Source of the DNA: Isoetes taiwanensis
Lineage: Eukaryota > Streptophyta > Lycopodiopsida > Isoetales > Isoetaceae
Direction of reading: 5' to 3'
Length of the DNA: 64,000 bases
Assembly (NCBI GenBank): GCA_021234155.1
Contig: JAJEKV010000092.1
Coordinates: 1,558,561-1,622,560 of the forward strand
Shown here: positions 1 through 8,803 of the stretch, one piece after another
How positions within the stretch are numbered: position 1 is the stretch's first letter
How the letters are laid out: each line of letters begins with the position of its first letter
Program-made: the position numbers and the translations under genes
Notes under the pieces: model-generated
What the model saw: only the letters and a program-made list of their open reading frames with translations
Database searches by the model: none
Told to the model about the DNA's origin: nothing

Positions 1-197
1 AAGTACCTAATAGCACATCACTGCAAGATTTCTGCTACTATGTAAACAATGTAAAAATGTAAACAATGTAAAATGCAATACATTTCATGAAAACCATGTG
101 TATTCATTAACAGGTCACTCGGAACAGAACTAGAATGTACAGAAGAAAGTCATGAAAGAATTTTGGAAGAAAACATAATCTCCAAAACTGAATTCAT

Positions 198-875
198 TCA
201 ATTACAAGAGCAAACCTGTGAGATATCAAGGTATTGTATTGTTTGTGTTCTCCTCTTCATGACATCTCTAACCTTTGGTGAAACTTTGGTATTATCAAGC
301 CAAAATTCACGAACCTGACATTTGATTGAATCATCGATTCTATTTGATCTTGGCATCCTTCCTGCCAAAGCCCATACATTTGCTCCACTTAATGACATTA
401 TCTTCCTTCTTGCTGCAGCTTTGGATAAATTTCTTGGCTGTATCTTTAGCAATTTTGAAGAAATATTCTTGTTTATATCTCCTTTTTTTCCAACAATCAT
501 TGATAACAGTGAATGTTTTGCAGCCAATTTATCTTTGCTATTAGCAGACTTTACTTCTTGAAGCCCATCTTTCAAGTTTCTGATCATTGATTGCATAACA
601 ATAACTTCGGAAGGATTTCCAATTACAGGTTCGAAAAAAGAAAAAAGCCTGTCATCTTGCAACAAACGAGCACAAAAAACTAATCTTTGATCTGGACGAA
701 GCGTTTGCCAGCAACTGAGGATGCAATCCACCGACCTGTCAACATGCTGCTTTATTTGTTTTGTGGCATAACACTGGCCAATGTCGGCATACTTGCGCTT
801 AGAACCATCACTTCCATTGGAATTCTCACCCTCCATGAACAGATTGAAATTGATTTGTATTTCTTGTAGATTCAA
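198..875 (-). CDS. Hypothetical protein, possibly transposon-derived
   Basis: A 225-codon open frame with no recognised enzyme motif. The N-terminal ~50 residues are polar and probably disordered. The middle is helical and Lys-rich. The C-terminal part holds VREFWLDNTKVSP followed by RDVMKRR; from memory, this kind of F-W-x-x-N-T-x-V-S-P motif recurs in large uncharacterised transposon-like proteins of plants and invertebrates. The final residues read CAG/GTTTGC at about 215, so the true reading may leave through a splice donor there and continue left of the window. The start codon lies within ~260 bp of the truncated chromovirus, so the 5' end or promoter may be disrupted. Uninterrupted length supports a real or recent gene; function unknown. 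Confidence 0.4.
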   Translation of the reverse strand: MNLQEIQINFNLFMEGENSNGSDGSKRKYADIGQCYATKQIKQHVDRSVDCILSCWQTLRPDQRLVFCARLLQDDRLFSFFEPVIGNPSEVIVMQSMIRNLKDGLQEVKSANSKDKLAAKHSLLSMIVGKKGDINKNISSKLLKIQPRNLSKAAARRKIMSLSGANVWALAGRMPRSNRIDDSIKCQVREFWLDNTKVSPKVRDVMKRRTQTIQYLDISQVCSCN

Positions 876-1134
876 TTGACATGTGTTTGCTTCTGGAATT
901 CGTTCGGTGTTCGTCCTGTGAAAGGGGGGAATTTCGGAAAGGGAGGGACGGATCCATTCGAATTGGTTCGGTGGTTCGGTGGTTAACCAAGAATTTCGGG
1001 GGCACTGTCAGGGATGATCTTGCAATCATTGCAAACATGACACAAAACGACAAACCAGAATATCTTGATGTACATCTAAAATGTACCCCAAAAAAGCACA
1101 AATTCGTCCTTCAATTCAGTACGATGTACGTACA

Positions 1135-3480
1135 CCCTTTCATGCTTTTACTCTCAGCCACTTTTATGCGGCTTATGAATGATGTTTTTCGGGCTCATCT
1201 TGACCAATTTGTGCTTGTGTTTTTCGATGATATTCTGATTTATTCCAGAACACTCAAAGAGCATGTTGAACATTTGCGCTCAGTTTTGAAGCTTTTAAGG
1301 CAACATAAGCTTTATGGTAAGCTTTCCAAATGCAGTTTTGCTCAAGAGCAATTGATTTATTTAGTCCATGTTGTCTCCAACAAGGGAATTGAGCCGGATC
1401 CTAAAAAGGTAAAAGCTATACAAGAATGGCCCCAACCTCAATCTGTAAGGGAGATCAGGGCATTTATAGGACTAGCTGGATATTATCGCAAGTTTGTAAA
1501 GCACTTTTCCAAGAAAGCAGCTCCATTGACCACCCTGCTTCAAAAAGATCTAGCATTCCAATGGTCAGAGGTATGTAACCAAAGTTTTCAAATTTTAAAA
1601 GATGCCTTGACGCATGCACCAATTTTAAAAATTCCATCTATGGAGTGGGACTTTTGTGTGGTAACTGATGCCTCAGGCACTGGGATTGGATGTGCTTTAT
1701 TACAAGATGGCCATGTATGTGCATATGCATCAAAGAAACTTAATCCAGCTGAACGGAATTATCCAACGCATGATTTGGAAATGCTTGCAATTGTGCATGC
1801 TTTAAAGTTATGGAGGCATTATCTTTTGGGTAAGAAATTTCTCCTCAAGACCGATCATCAAAGTCTTAAGTATTTCCTGACGCAGCCTCAGCTAAATAAT
1901 CGCCAGAAACGATGGATGCAACTGCTGCAGGAGTATGATCTCACCATAATGTATCAGCCTGGAAAAGATTACGCAATTGCAGATGCGTTGTCCCGACGAT
2001 CATATTGTGCTGCCATTAGTGTTGCTAATACGCAATGGGACAGCAATCTCACGCAATTGATCCAGAAGGATTCTTATTTGCAACCTATAATAGCAGCATG
2101 TGAGCAAGGGGAAAACATGAATCCCTATAAGATAGAAGCATCCAAGTTATTCTACCACAATCAGTTGTGTATACCGGATAATGCCAAGCTTAAACAGCAG
2201 ATTATGAAAGAAGCTCATGATAGTCCAGTATCGGGTCATCCAGGAGTTCAGAAAACTCTTCGCAAGGTCTGCAAGCAGTTCTTTTGGCCTAGCATGAAGA
2301 AGAAAATCTTAAGCTATGTGGCCAGATGTTTACCATGCCAGAAAGTGAAAGCCTAGATAACCAAAAGGTCCCAGGGGAATTGCAACCGTTGAATATTCCC
2401 GATACGAATTGGGAAAGTATAGGTATGGATTTTATTGTAGGATTGCCTAAGATACGAGCCGGATATGATTCCATCTATGTAGTAATGGATCGTCTCACTA
2501 AGCAAGCCCACTTTATGCCAACCAAAATCACGGTTACTGCTGCAGATGTTGCTAAGATTTTTATCAAGGATATATTCTGTCTGCATGGTATGCCTAAAGT
2601 TATCGTGTCAGATTGAGACACGCGCTTTGTTGGCCAGTTTTGGCAAGCATTGTTCCACGGGGTTGGAACCCAATTAAGGATGAGCACAGCATATCATCCT
2701 CAAACTGATGGTCAAGTTGAAAGAGTTAATCAGGTTGTCGAAGACATGCTCCGGATGTATGTGCCCGAACATCCACATACTTGGGAATCTTATGTGTACT
2801 TAGTTGAGTTTGCCTACAACAATACATACCAAGATTCCATAAAGATGAGCCCATTTGAAGCAGTATATGGGCAAGAATGCCGATATCCCTTGACTTGGTG
2901 TAGTCCGCAATGTAAAGTTGATTTGGTCCAGACCATGGGGGGAGATATTGGGACACAGCCCCGAATTATTAGACAAAATATTGCCAAAGCACAGAACCGA
3001 CAAAAGCAATATGCGGATAAACGGAGAAGACCTCTAGAATTCCAGGAGAATGATATGGTATTCCTGAAAATTAACCCTAAGCAGGGTACATTGAAGTTTA
3101 AGAAAGCTGGCAAACTAGCACCTAGATATGCAGGTCCTTTTAAAATCATACAGAGGATCGGCAAGGCTGCATACCATTTGGAGTTGCCTATTGACGTCAA
3201 GGTCCATAATGTATTCTATGTTAGCAACTTACGCAAGTATCTGAGCAGTGATCCATGACATATACTGCCGCAGGATAATTTGGTTGCAGTAGAAGAGACA
3301 CTCGTAGTAAAGCCACAAACAATTTTGCGAGTTGATACTAGGGTACTGAGGAATCGCACCATCGAGAAATACCTAGTGCAATGGGCAGGATATCTGCAAG
3401 AAGATGCGACATGGGAAGACGCTGACAAGTTCAAGAGGTTATATCCGACCTTTCCCATAACTCATGAGGACATGAGTTAA
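1135..3480 (+). pseudogene. Ty3/gypsy chromovirus pol remnant (RT C-terminus, RNase H, integrase, chromodomain)
   Basis: Polyprotein remnant of an LTR retrotransposon. RT homology begins abruptly near 1135, in the segment just before the catalytic FFDDIL box (~1224), so gag, protease and most of RT are missing; 876-1134 is open but unrelated to RT. RNase H follows (VVTDASGTGIG at ~1660, TDHQSL at ~1851), then the integrase zinc finger (H-x-H...C-L-P-C, 2217-2340). The frame shifts at ~2350. The integrase core has an in-frame TGA at 2614-2616 (SD*DTRFVG) and a second TGA at 3256-3258 before the chromodomain (YLVQWAGYLQEDATWEDADKF, 3370-3432). Both stops fit CGA to TGA changes. The chromodomain places it among chromoviruses. 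It cannot move autonomously. Confidence 0.93.
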
Positions 3481-3861
3481 TTTTTACAAGGTGAGAATGT
3501 AACGAACCCAATGGCTTAGACTAGCTTATAATTGCATGTTTCTAGTAGAAGAACTATAAGGTAAGGGGCGTAGTGGCTTGCCTTGTGTCAGTATTGGATT
3601 GAGTAAGATCACTGTTGATATGCTTCCATGGGTGTGTTGGGGCGGCATTTAAATCTACAAAAACACATTAGCTAAGGTTATTAAACCATTAAAAGGTTAA
3701 ATTCAAAAAACACGAGCACACTAAATCAGGGAAGAGCAAAATCGTGGCTGCCAGATAGCAGGATCCCGATTAGAGAGGCATGTAGCATGCCACATTAACA
3801 TCTGGCCTGATCCGGGGATTCAAAGATCTTGCCAAATGTTCTCTTGATCCCAGGGCAAAGG

Positions 3862-3869
3862 TATATAAG
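3862..3869 (+). promoter_or_regulatory. Putative LTR TATA box
   Basis: TATATAAG in the middle of the chromovirus LTR, followed by a purine-rich segment typical of an LTR R/U5 leader. The identical element occurs at 14984-14991 in the second duplication unit. Promoter activity is inferred from position only. Confidence 0.45.
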
Positions 3870-4322
3870 AAGCAGAAGGGACAGAAGGAGGAGGAAAAGA
3901 GAAGAAGATCGGAGGCTGAGCAAGGAAGAAGAGTCTAAATCATATAATTCAGGTGGGGATTGGTTGTGTGTCTGGATTTTACGGCATTATTGTGGATCAG
4001 CTTGTGTAGAACAGATTTTTGGTGAAGTCTAGATGCCATGGAAGCCATCACATGTGACCCAAATCTCAGCCCTATGCAGAATCCGTCATGTTAATTGCCA
4101 TGTAAACCCAAAACCAGTAGAATCGACCTTTAAAATCTGGAAATCCAAGCATGCATCTGATTTCTATGAAGAACCATCATTTTGCTTGTCTATTTTCTCT
4201 GCCTTGGAATTGTAACGGGCCCATGGTAGACCGCTCGAGTATTCGAACCTTGAATGTGCCTGTGGGGCATTCCCGAGACACCGGCATAAATGGGTAGAAG
4301 CGACTACCCATAAACGTCTAGA

Positions 4323-4558
4323 CAAGGGGGATTCACTGTAAGTGCCATACAATGTGCCTGAGTGACTTGTAGGGGGGTTTTTTCGACCCATTTCCATACG
4401 TATACGTAAGAGGTAGGGGGGTTTTTTGCCACTACTTGGGGTAAACTTTGTACGGAAGGGGTCGAATTTGCCTTTCAAGAAATCGTATACGGGGGTGTTT
4501 TTGATCACCCTATGCATGCACATGGCATACCCCCCTTACTATAAGTGAACCCCCCGGG
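4323..4558. mobile_element. MITE (hAT-like) inside the TRIM 5' LTR
   Basis: 236 bp insertion flanked by a perfect 8 bp target duplication CGTCTAGA (4315-4322 and 4559-4566). Ends are CAAGGGGGATTCACT and, reversed, CCCGGGGGGTTCACT, giving imperfect 15 bp terminal inverted repeats. The 8 bp duplication and CA start suggest hAT. The insertion is absent from the 3' LTR and from the solo LTR in the second unit. Confidence 0.8.
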
Positions 4559-4614
4559 CGTCTAGACGGTTTTGCCTAGTTGGTTAAGGGCATGTCGGTT
4601 AGGAATGCTACAGT

Positions 4615-4626
4615 TGGTATCAGAGC
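4615..4626 (+). other. TRIM primer-binding site (initiator tRNA-Met)
   Basis: TGGTATCAGAGC two bases after the 5' LTR end. This is the standard plant LTR-element site complementary to the 3' end of initiator tRNA-Met. Confidence 0.9.
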
Positions 4627-4754
4627 ACGTCTCGAGTTCGAGTCTCCATGGGTGCCTATATGCATGGGTAATTTGCAAAGACTTGGTAGTCATTGTGACA
4701 TGGTATGACATAAATATGGTATAGCCTTGGATGCTCGAGGACGAGCATAGTTCT

Positions 4755-4766
4755 AGTGGGAGAGAC
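4755..4766 (+). other. TRIM polypurine tract
   Basis: AGTGGGAGAGAC immediately upstream of the 3' LTR start TGTAACG at 4767, the expected position for second-strand priming. Confidence 0.8.
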
Positions 4767-5205
4767 TGTAACGGGCCCATGGTAGACCGCTCGAGTATTC
4801 GAACCTTGAATGTGCCTGTGGGGCATTCCCGAGACACCGGCATAAATGGGTAGAAGCGACTACTCATAAACGTCTAGAATCAGATGCTTGGGCCCATGGT
4901 AGACCGCTAGAGTATTCGAACCTTGAATGTGCCTGTGGGGCATTCCCGAGACACCGGCATAAATGGGTAGAAGCGACTACTCATAAACATCTAGACGGTT
5001 TTGCCCAGTTGGTTAAGGGCATGTCGGTTAGGAACGTTACAGGAATGATCTGTAGATCCATTCTTTTTCCCTGATTCTGTTCTCAAAGATAGTTCTTCGT
5101 CTTCTTTAAATCCATTTTCGGAAGAGATCCCTGGCTTGGGCGAGCTAGGAAACCCAGTCGGCCAGGCCAAAAAGGCCGTTGTTGGGCGCCGATGATTCTG
5201 TTACA

Positions 5206-6317
5206 GGTTTTTTTTAATTGCTATTGAAGGGGGATACCAGGGTCTGGTACCCCCATACCTTTAGAATTTTATATTAAAGTTAAAGTTTTAAAACCATAAG
5301 TTGTTTTACCTTTGTAGTTACCATTGACCAACCCGCTAGGCAATATCTAAGCAATAGATTTGGGCCACCAAATTCAATAATCTAAAGCCGGAAAAAGATG
5401 CTAAAAAACTTTGTCAAAGTTTCTGATCCATTTAAGATAGAATGAATAATAAAGAAAGACAAAGTGACGGTTCATCCACAATAGTGTTAAAACAGCCCCA
5501 CTGCAAAAAAAAAAAAAAAGGAACAGAGGGTACATTTTTATTTAGATGGATGTGGTCTTATCCATTGCAAAGAGATGGTCTAAACTAAAGCCAATCATTG
5601 ATATGATGGCAAGGGCCTATTGCTTGCCACCCTAAAACATGTCAATGGCCTCTTGCAAATATTGCTAGCATCTTTTACCGCTGCAACTCCAATCTCATAG
5701 AACTCCAGGTGCTCATGTCCAATAGCTACATGTCAAATTTTACGAAATTCATTGACATTTTATGCCATTGGTTCACACTGACACACTTTCTGAAAGTTTG
5801 CATATGAAGAAAGAGAAGAAGGGAGCATGTTATTACTATGGGCTTGTATGGGCTTCTGTTAATGAATCATGTATATTATAGGCCAAGAAGTCCTTCTGGA
5901 GTGAAGTTAGATAAATAGTTGTATGGTCATTGTACCCACTGCATATGAAAGAGGTTTTTTGGATGCAACATAACCTCCAAACCTTCTAAAGGCATTTAAA
6001 AATTTTAATACTTGCAATATAGTCTTTACTTTAAATAAATAACTCCAGTTGTGTGTTTACATGCAAGCTGCAATTCTATTTGTGACTTCTGATATTAGAA
6101 AGAGACAAATATGGAAAAGTAGAAATGGACGTTCTAGGACTAGCCTTGATTTGGCAATAATGCCTAATACCATGATACTTAATATGATACAAGGATTTTG
6201 CTTTTTTCATCTAATTCAAGTAGTTAAGCTTGTTTGTTGCAATTTTGCAACATAGCTTTGAAAAAACAAGGTGCCAATCTATTGCATTATTGTTAAAAAA
6301 GATGCTTTTCCCAAATT
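5206..6317. other. Non-coding, no gene recognised
   Basis: AT-rich sequence after the LTR with an A15 run near 5505. No ORF with family-like content was seen. It is repeated at 15655-16765 in the second unit. Confidence 0.6.
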
Positions 6318-6427
6318 TTCAATACAAATTCGTCTAATCTTAGTTGGCGTAATCAAGTTAAATTTAATATGAACCATGTAAACAACTTGATACATTGATT
6401 TATTACGATTTTTGTAGTAAACATTGA
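6318..6427. repeat. Dispersed ~100 bp repeat, copy a
   Basis: Begins with aatacaaattcg and ends around attacgatttttgta. A diverged copy lies at 8170-8265. Both recur in the second tandem unit (about 16765-16874 and 18628-18723). Nature unknown. Confidence 0.6.
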
Positions 6428-6439
6428 AATGAATTCAAG

Positions 6440-7140
6440 TTTAAAAAATAACTAGATCTATTTATCATGAGCTATGTCTTAACATTTGTTTCCTGACGTT
6501 CCCTTTTGGAGTGTCAAGAATCAATATTTTAATTTACTTGGCAAGAATCATTCATGATAGCAGACAAGGTCTCATCATGCCTCATTTGTGATAGCATACA
6601 AGGTCTCTTTATAACCTTTTCTTTGAGAGAAAGTGTGAAGAATCAATGTTGTATAGCATATATGGTATCATGATACGGGTGGCATAGTGGCCATCAACTT
6701 CAACGATAGTGAGGATATGGTCCTGAAATTCAAAATTCAAAATGGATAGATAAGATAAGATAAGAATAAAATCAATGAATAAAATAGTCGAAAAGGGAAT
6801 TCAAAATGAAGTATAAAGTAAGCAAACCAATGAATAAAATAAGTCAAAAAAGAAAAGGCAAAGAAAAGGACCTCCATAACGAAGTTCAGAGACAAAAGGG
6901 AAGCAGCATTGGTGATCCTGAGGCGATAAGTTTTTCCAGGTTAAACAGAGAGGACATGATGTTGGCACAGAGTATTTGATGCATTACAGCTTTTCGCTTC
7001 TACAGATCCGGCCATGCCTTATTTTGGAAGTAACGAACAGTTATAGCTCCCTTTCCCTTCGCTCAAGAATAACTGCGCATCCACCAAAAACCCAACAAGC
7101 CTGTTTTAGTAACCCTATCAAGCATCTGCTACTAGTTAAT
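6440..7140 (-). pseudogene. Ascorbate oxidase gene fragment (exon 4, intron 4 and 3' flank)
   Basis: The sequence from ~6870 to 7120 closely follows exon 4 and adjoining introns of the ascorbate oxidase gene at 26416-26616, including the exon 4 donor context and the (AAATTC)n intron 4 acceptor region. Around 6690-6722 it matches the start of exon 5, then jumps to the 3' flank (matching ~25000-25220), so almost all of exon 5 is deleted. Introns are retained, so it arose by DNA duplication rather than reverse transcription. No usable reading frame remains. Confidence 0.85.
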
Positions 7141-8440
7141 CAATTAAAGTTTCCCTTTCTTTTAGTCAGTTATCTATTGTTACGTATGATAGAAGCATGG
7201 GACAAAAGTAACACCGTCATGCTCTTCTATCGGAGTGACAAGTTAAGTTTGTCACGTGTGACAAAATTATTTATTTATCACGTATAAAATGGTTTCACAT
7301 TGAGAAAAGTCATTTATCATGAAAATAATAATTTTAAACTATAGTGCATTTTGCATCATAAAAACTATGGCCAACAATGCTTATCTCTATTAGTTACATC
7401 TTCTGCAACCTAAGAGGAAGAAATCACATGCACCAAGTCAGGGACCAAATAAAAAATCCTATGATATGATGAAAGAACGATTACTAGACATGCATTTATG
7501 GCCAAAAGTCTATTGTGGAACATAGGGAGAATTTGCATCAGCTTAAGTAAAAGGAGTAGATGCAACAATTTTTGAAGCCAAACGACCATGTAGCTACAGA
7601 AATTACTGGGAATTGCTCTTCAAGATAATGCAATTTGGATAATAGTTTCTTTGATCGAAACTTGCTTTATCCTTTGCAAGGGATGACAGAAATGTCCATT
7701 TCCAATTCATCTACATTGGAGAACATTTGGAAAAAAGGGTAGCAACTAGATTCTCCTATACAAATTTCGAGTTGGAAAATTTGCTCGTTGTTGAAGCACC
7801 ATCCGAATAGCAACATACCAGGGATCAATGAAATAGACACCAAATCAGTCGCACCTTTGAAATTGGCTACTGACAAACGTTTTGGGGGCACGATTCAGAG
7901 GGTTTTTATATTTCACGCCCAACCAGATATGGCAACCTTAACTCAATTTACAAATGCCAAAAAAAAGGACCATATAGCATGTTTTGATCCTCCAACATGA
8001 CGTTCACATATATGTCCAATTGCCAAAAAGATAAAAACAATACTTCCCCGCATCAAAACTTCCTTTCCAATAATTAGCCAACCTTCCATTACGTATACGT
8101 TATCTTTGTCAACAAAATAAGATTGACATATTAAAAAAGAACAAAAAAAAGAAAATAAAAAAGGAGGTCAATACAAATTCGCCTAATCTCATTCGGCATG
8201 TTGAAATTACATTTATAATGTGAACCATAAACAACATGATACGTTAATTTATTACGATTTTTGTACATTGGAGAAAATATGGGGTCTCCAAAGGGCCCCC
8301 TAAGAAATTTTAAATTATTTTCATTGTATTTTCTTGTTAAATATAATATGGAGCTATGGGTCAATTTTTTGCATTAATAATGCAAATCTGTGATATCTTT
8401 TCCAAAATCCATTTCAAATCTCTTATTCCTTTTTATGCTC
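7141..8440. other. Non-coding, no gene recognised
   Basis: AT-rich spacer. Contains the second copy of the ~100 bp dispersed repeat (8170-8265). A short stretch at ~8262-8310 reappears inverted at ~24893-24947, upstream of the ascorbate oxidase locus. Confidence 0.55.
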
Positions 8441-8448
8441 TCCTGCTG

Positions 8449-8579
8449 CCACGTGGATGCCAAGTTCGTGTGGGTTAGGTGGGGAGATCTTCCCTTCTCG
8501 TGAATTGGAGCTTCGTGGCCGCCTGCATTTGTTTAGGATCCACCAACCCACCATAAACCAAAAATCGATGGCATATAAA
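8449..8579 (+). promoter_or_regulatory. Putative promoter: G-box and TATA box
   Basis: A CCACGTGG palindrome (plant G-box, 8449-8456) is followed ~120 bp downstream by TATAAA (8574-8579), roughly 230 bp before the first ATG of the coding block at 8804. The same arrangement exists in unit 2. Inferred from motifs only. Confidence 0.35.
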
Positions 8580-8803
8580 GTCAAACAGATCCGAATGCTG
8601 CACCTCTTGGACCCAAAATCCGTAGTGCATATTTACCTGATCCATGCAACTCCTTCCTCCATCAATTCTGCTTTGACGTTTTCACATTTGAAATTCAAAT
8701 TCAAATTCAAAAATTCAAACCTTGCGCCCTGATAAAAAACCAACAGGATCATGGCCCGGAAGTTGTCCATACCTTGTTGCTTCAACTGCTTGCTTCCACT
8801 GTT

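Larger units (their letters stand above)
4211..5041 (+). mobile_element. TRIM (terminal-repeat retrotransposon in miniature), complete
   Basis: 831 bp non-coding LTR element flanked by a 5 bp target duplication GGAAT (4206-4210 and 5042-5046). The 5' LTR is 4211-4612 and carries a MITE; without it the LTR is 158 bp. The internal domain is only ~154 bp and has a primer-binding site and a polypurine tract. The 3' LTR is 4767-5041 and contains an internal tandem duplication of ~117 bp. Ends are TGTAACG and (G)CTACA/GTTACA. It has no protein-coding capacity, so it needs proteins from an autonomous element. Confidence 0.92.
3499..5205 (+). repeat. 3' LTR of the chromovirus, interrupted by a TRIM element
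   Basis: Starts TGTAACGAACC directly after a purine-rich stretch (aaggtgagaa) 18 bp past the pol stop, and ends GTTACA at 5205, giving matching inverted ends TGTAAC/GTTACA. Removing the nested TRIM and its 5 bp duplication leaves ~870 bp. It contains a TATA element and a downstream purine-rich leader. The 5' LTR is absent from the window because the element is 5'-truncated. Confidence 0.75.

Noticed and set aside
322-869. Plus-strand open frames opposite the 198-875 ORF
   Set aside because: Antisense shadows of a longer, more protein-like minus-strand frame.
6976-7287. 103-codon plus-strand ORF, also in unit 2
   Set aside because: It is the antisense of an ascorbate oxidase exon 4 fragment.
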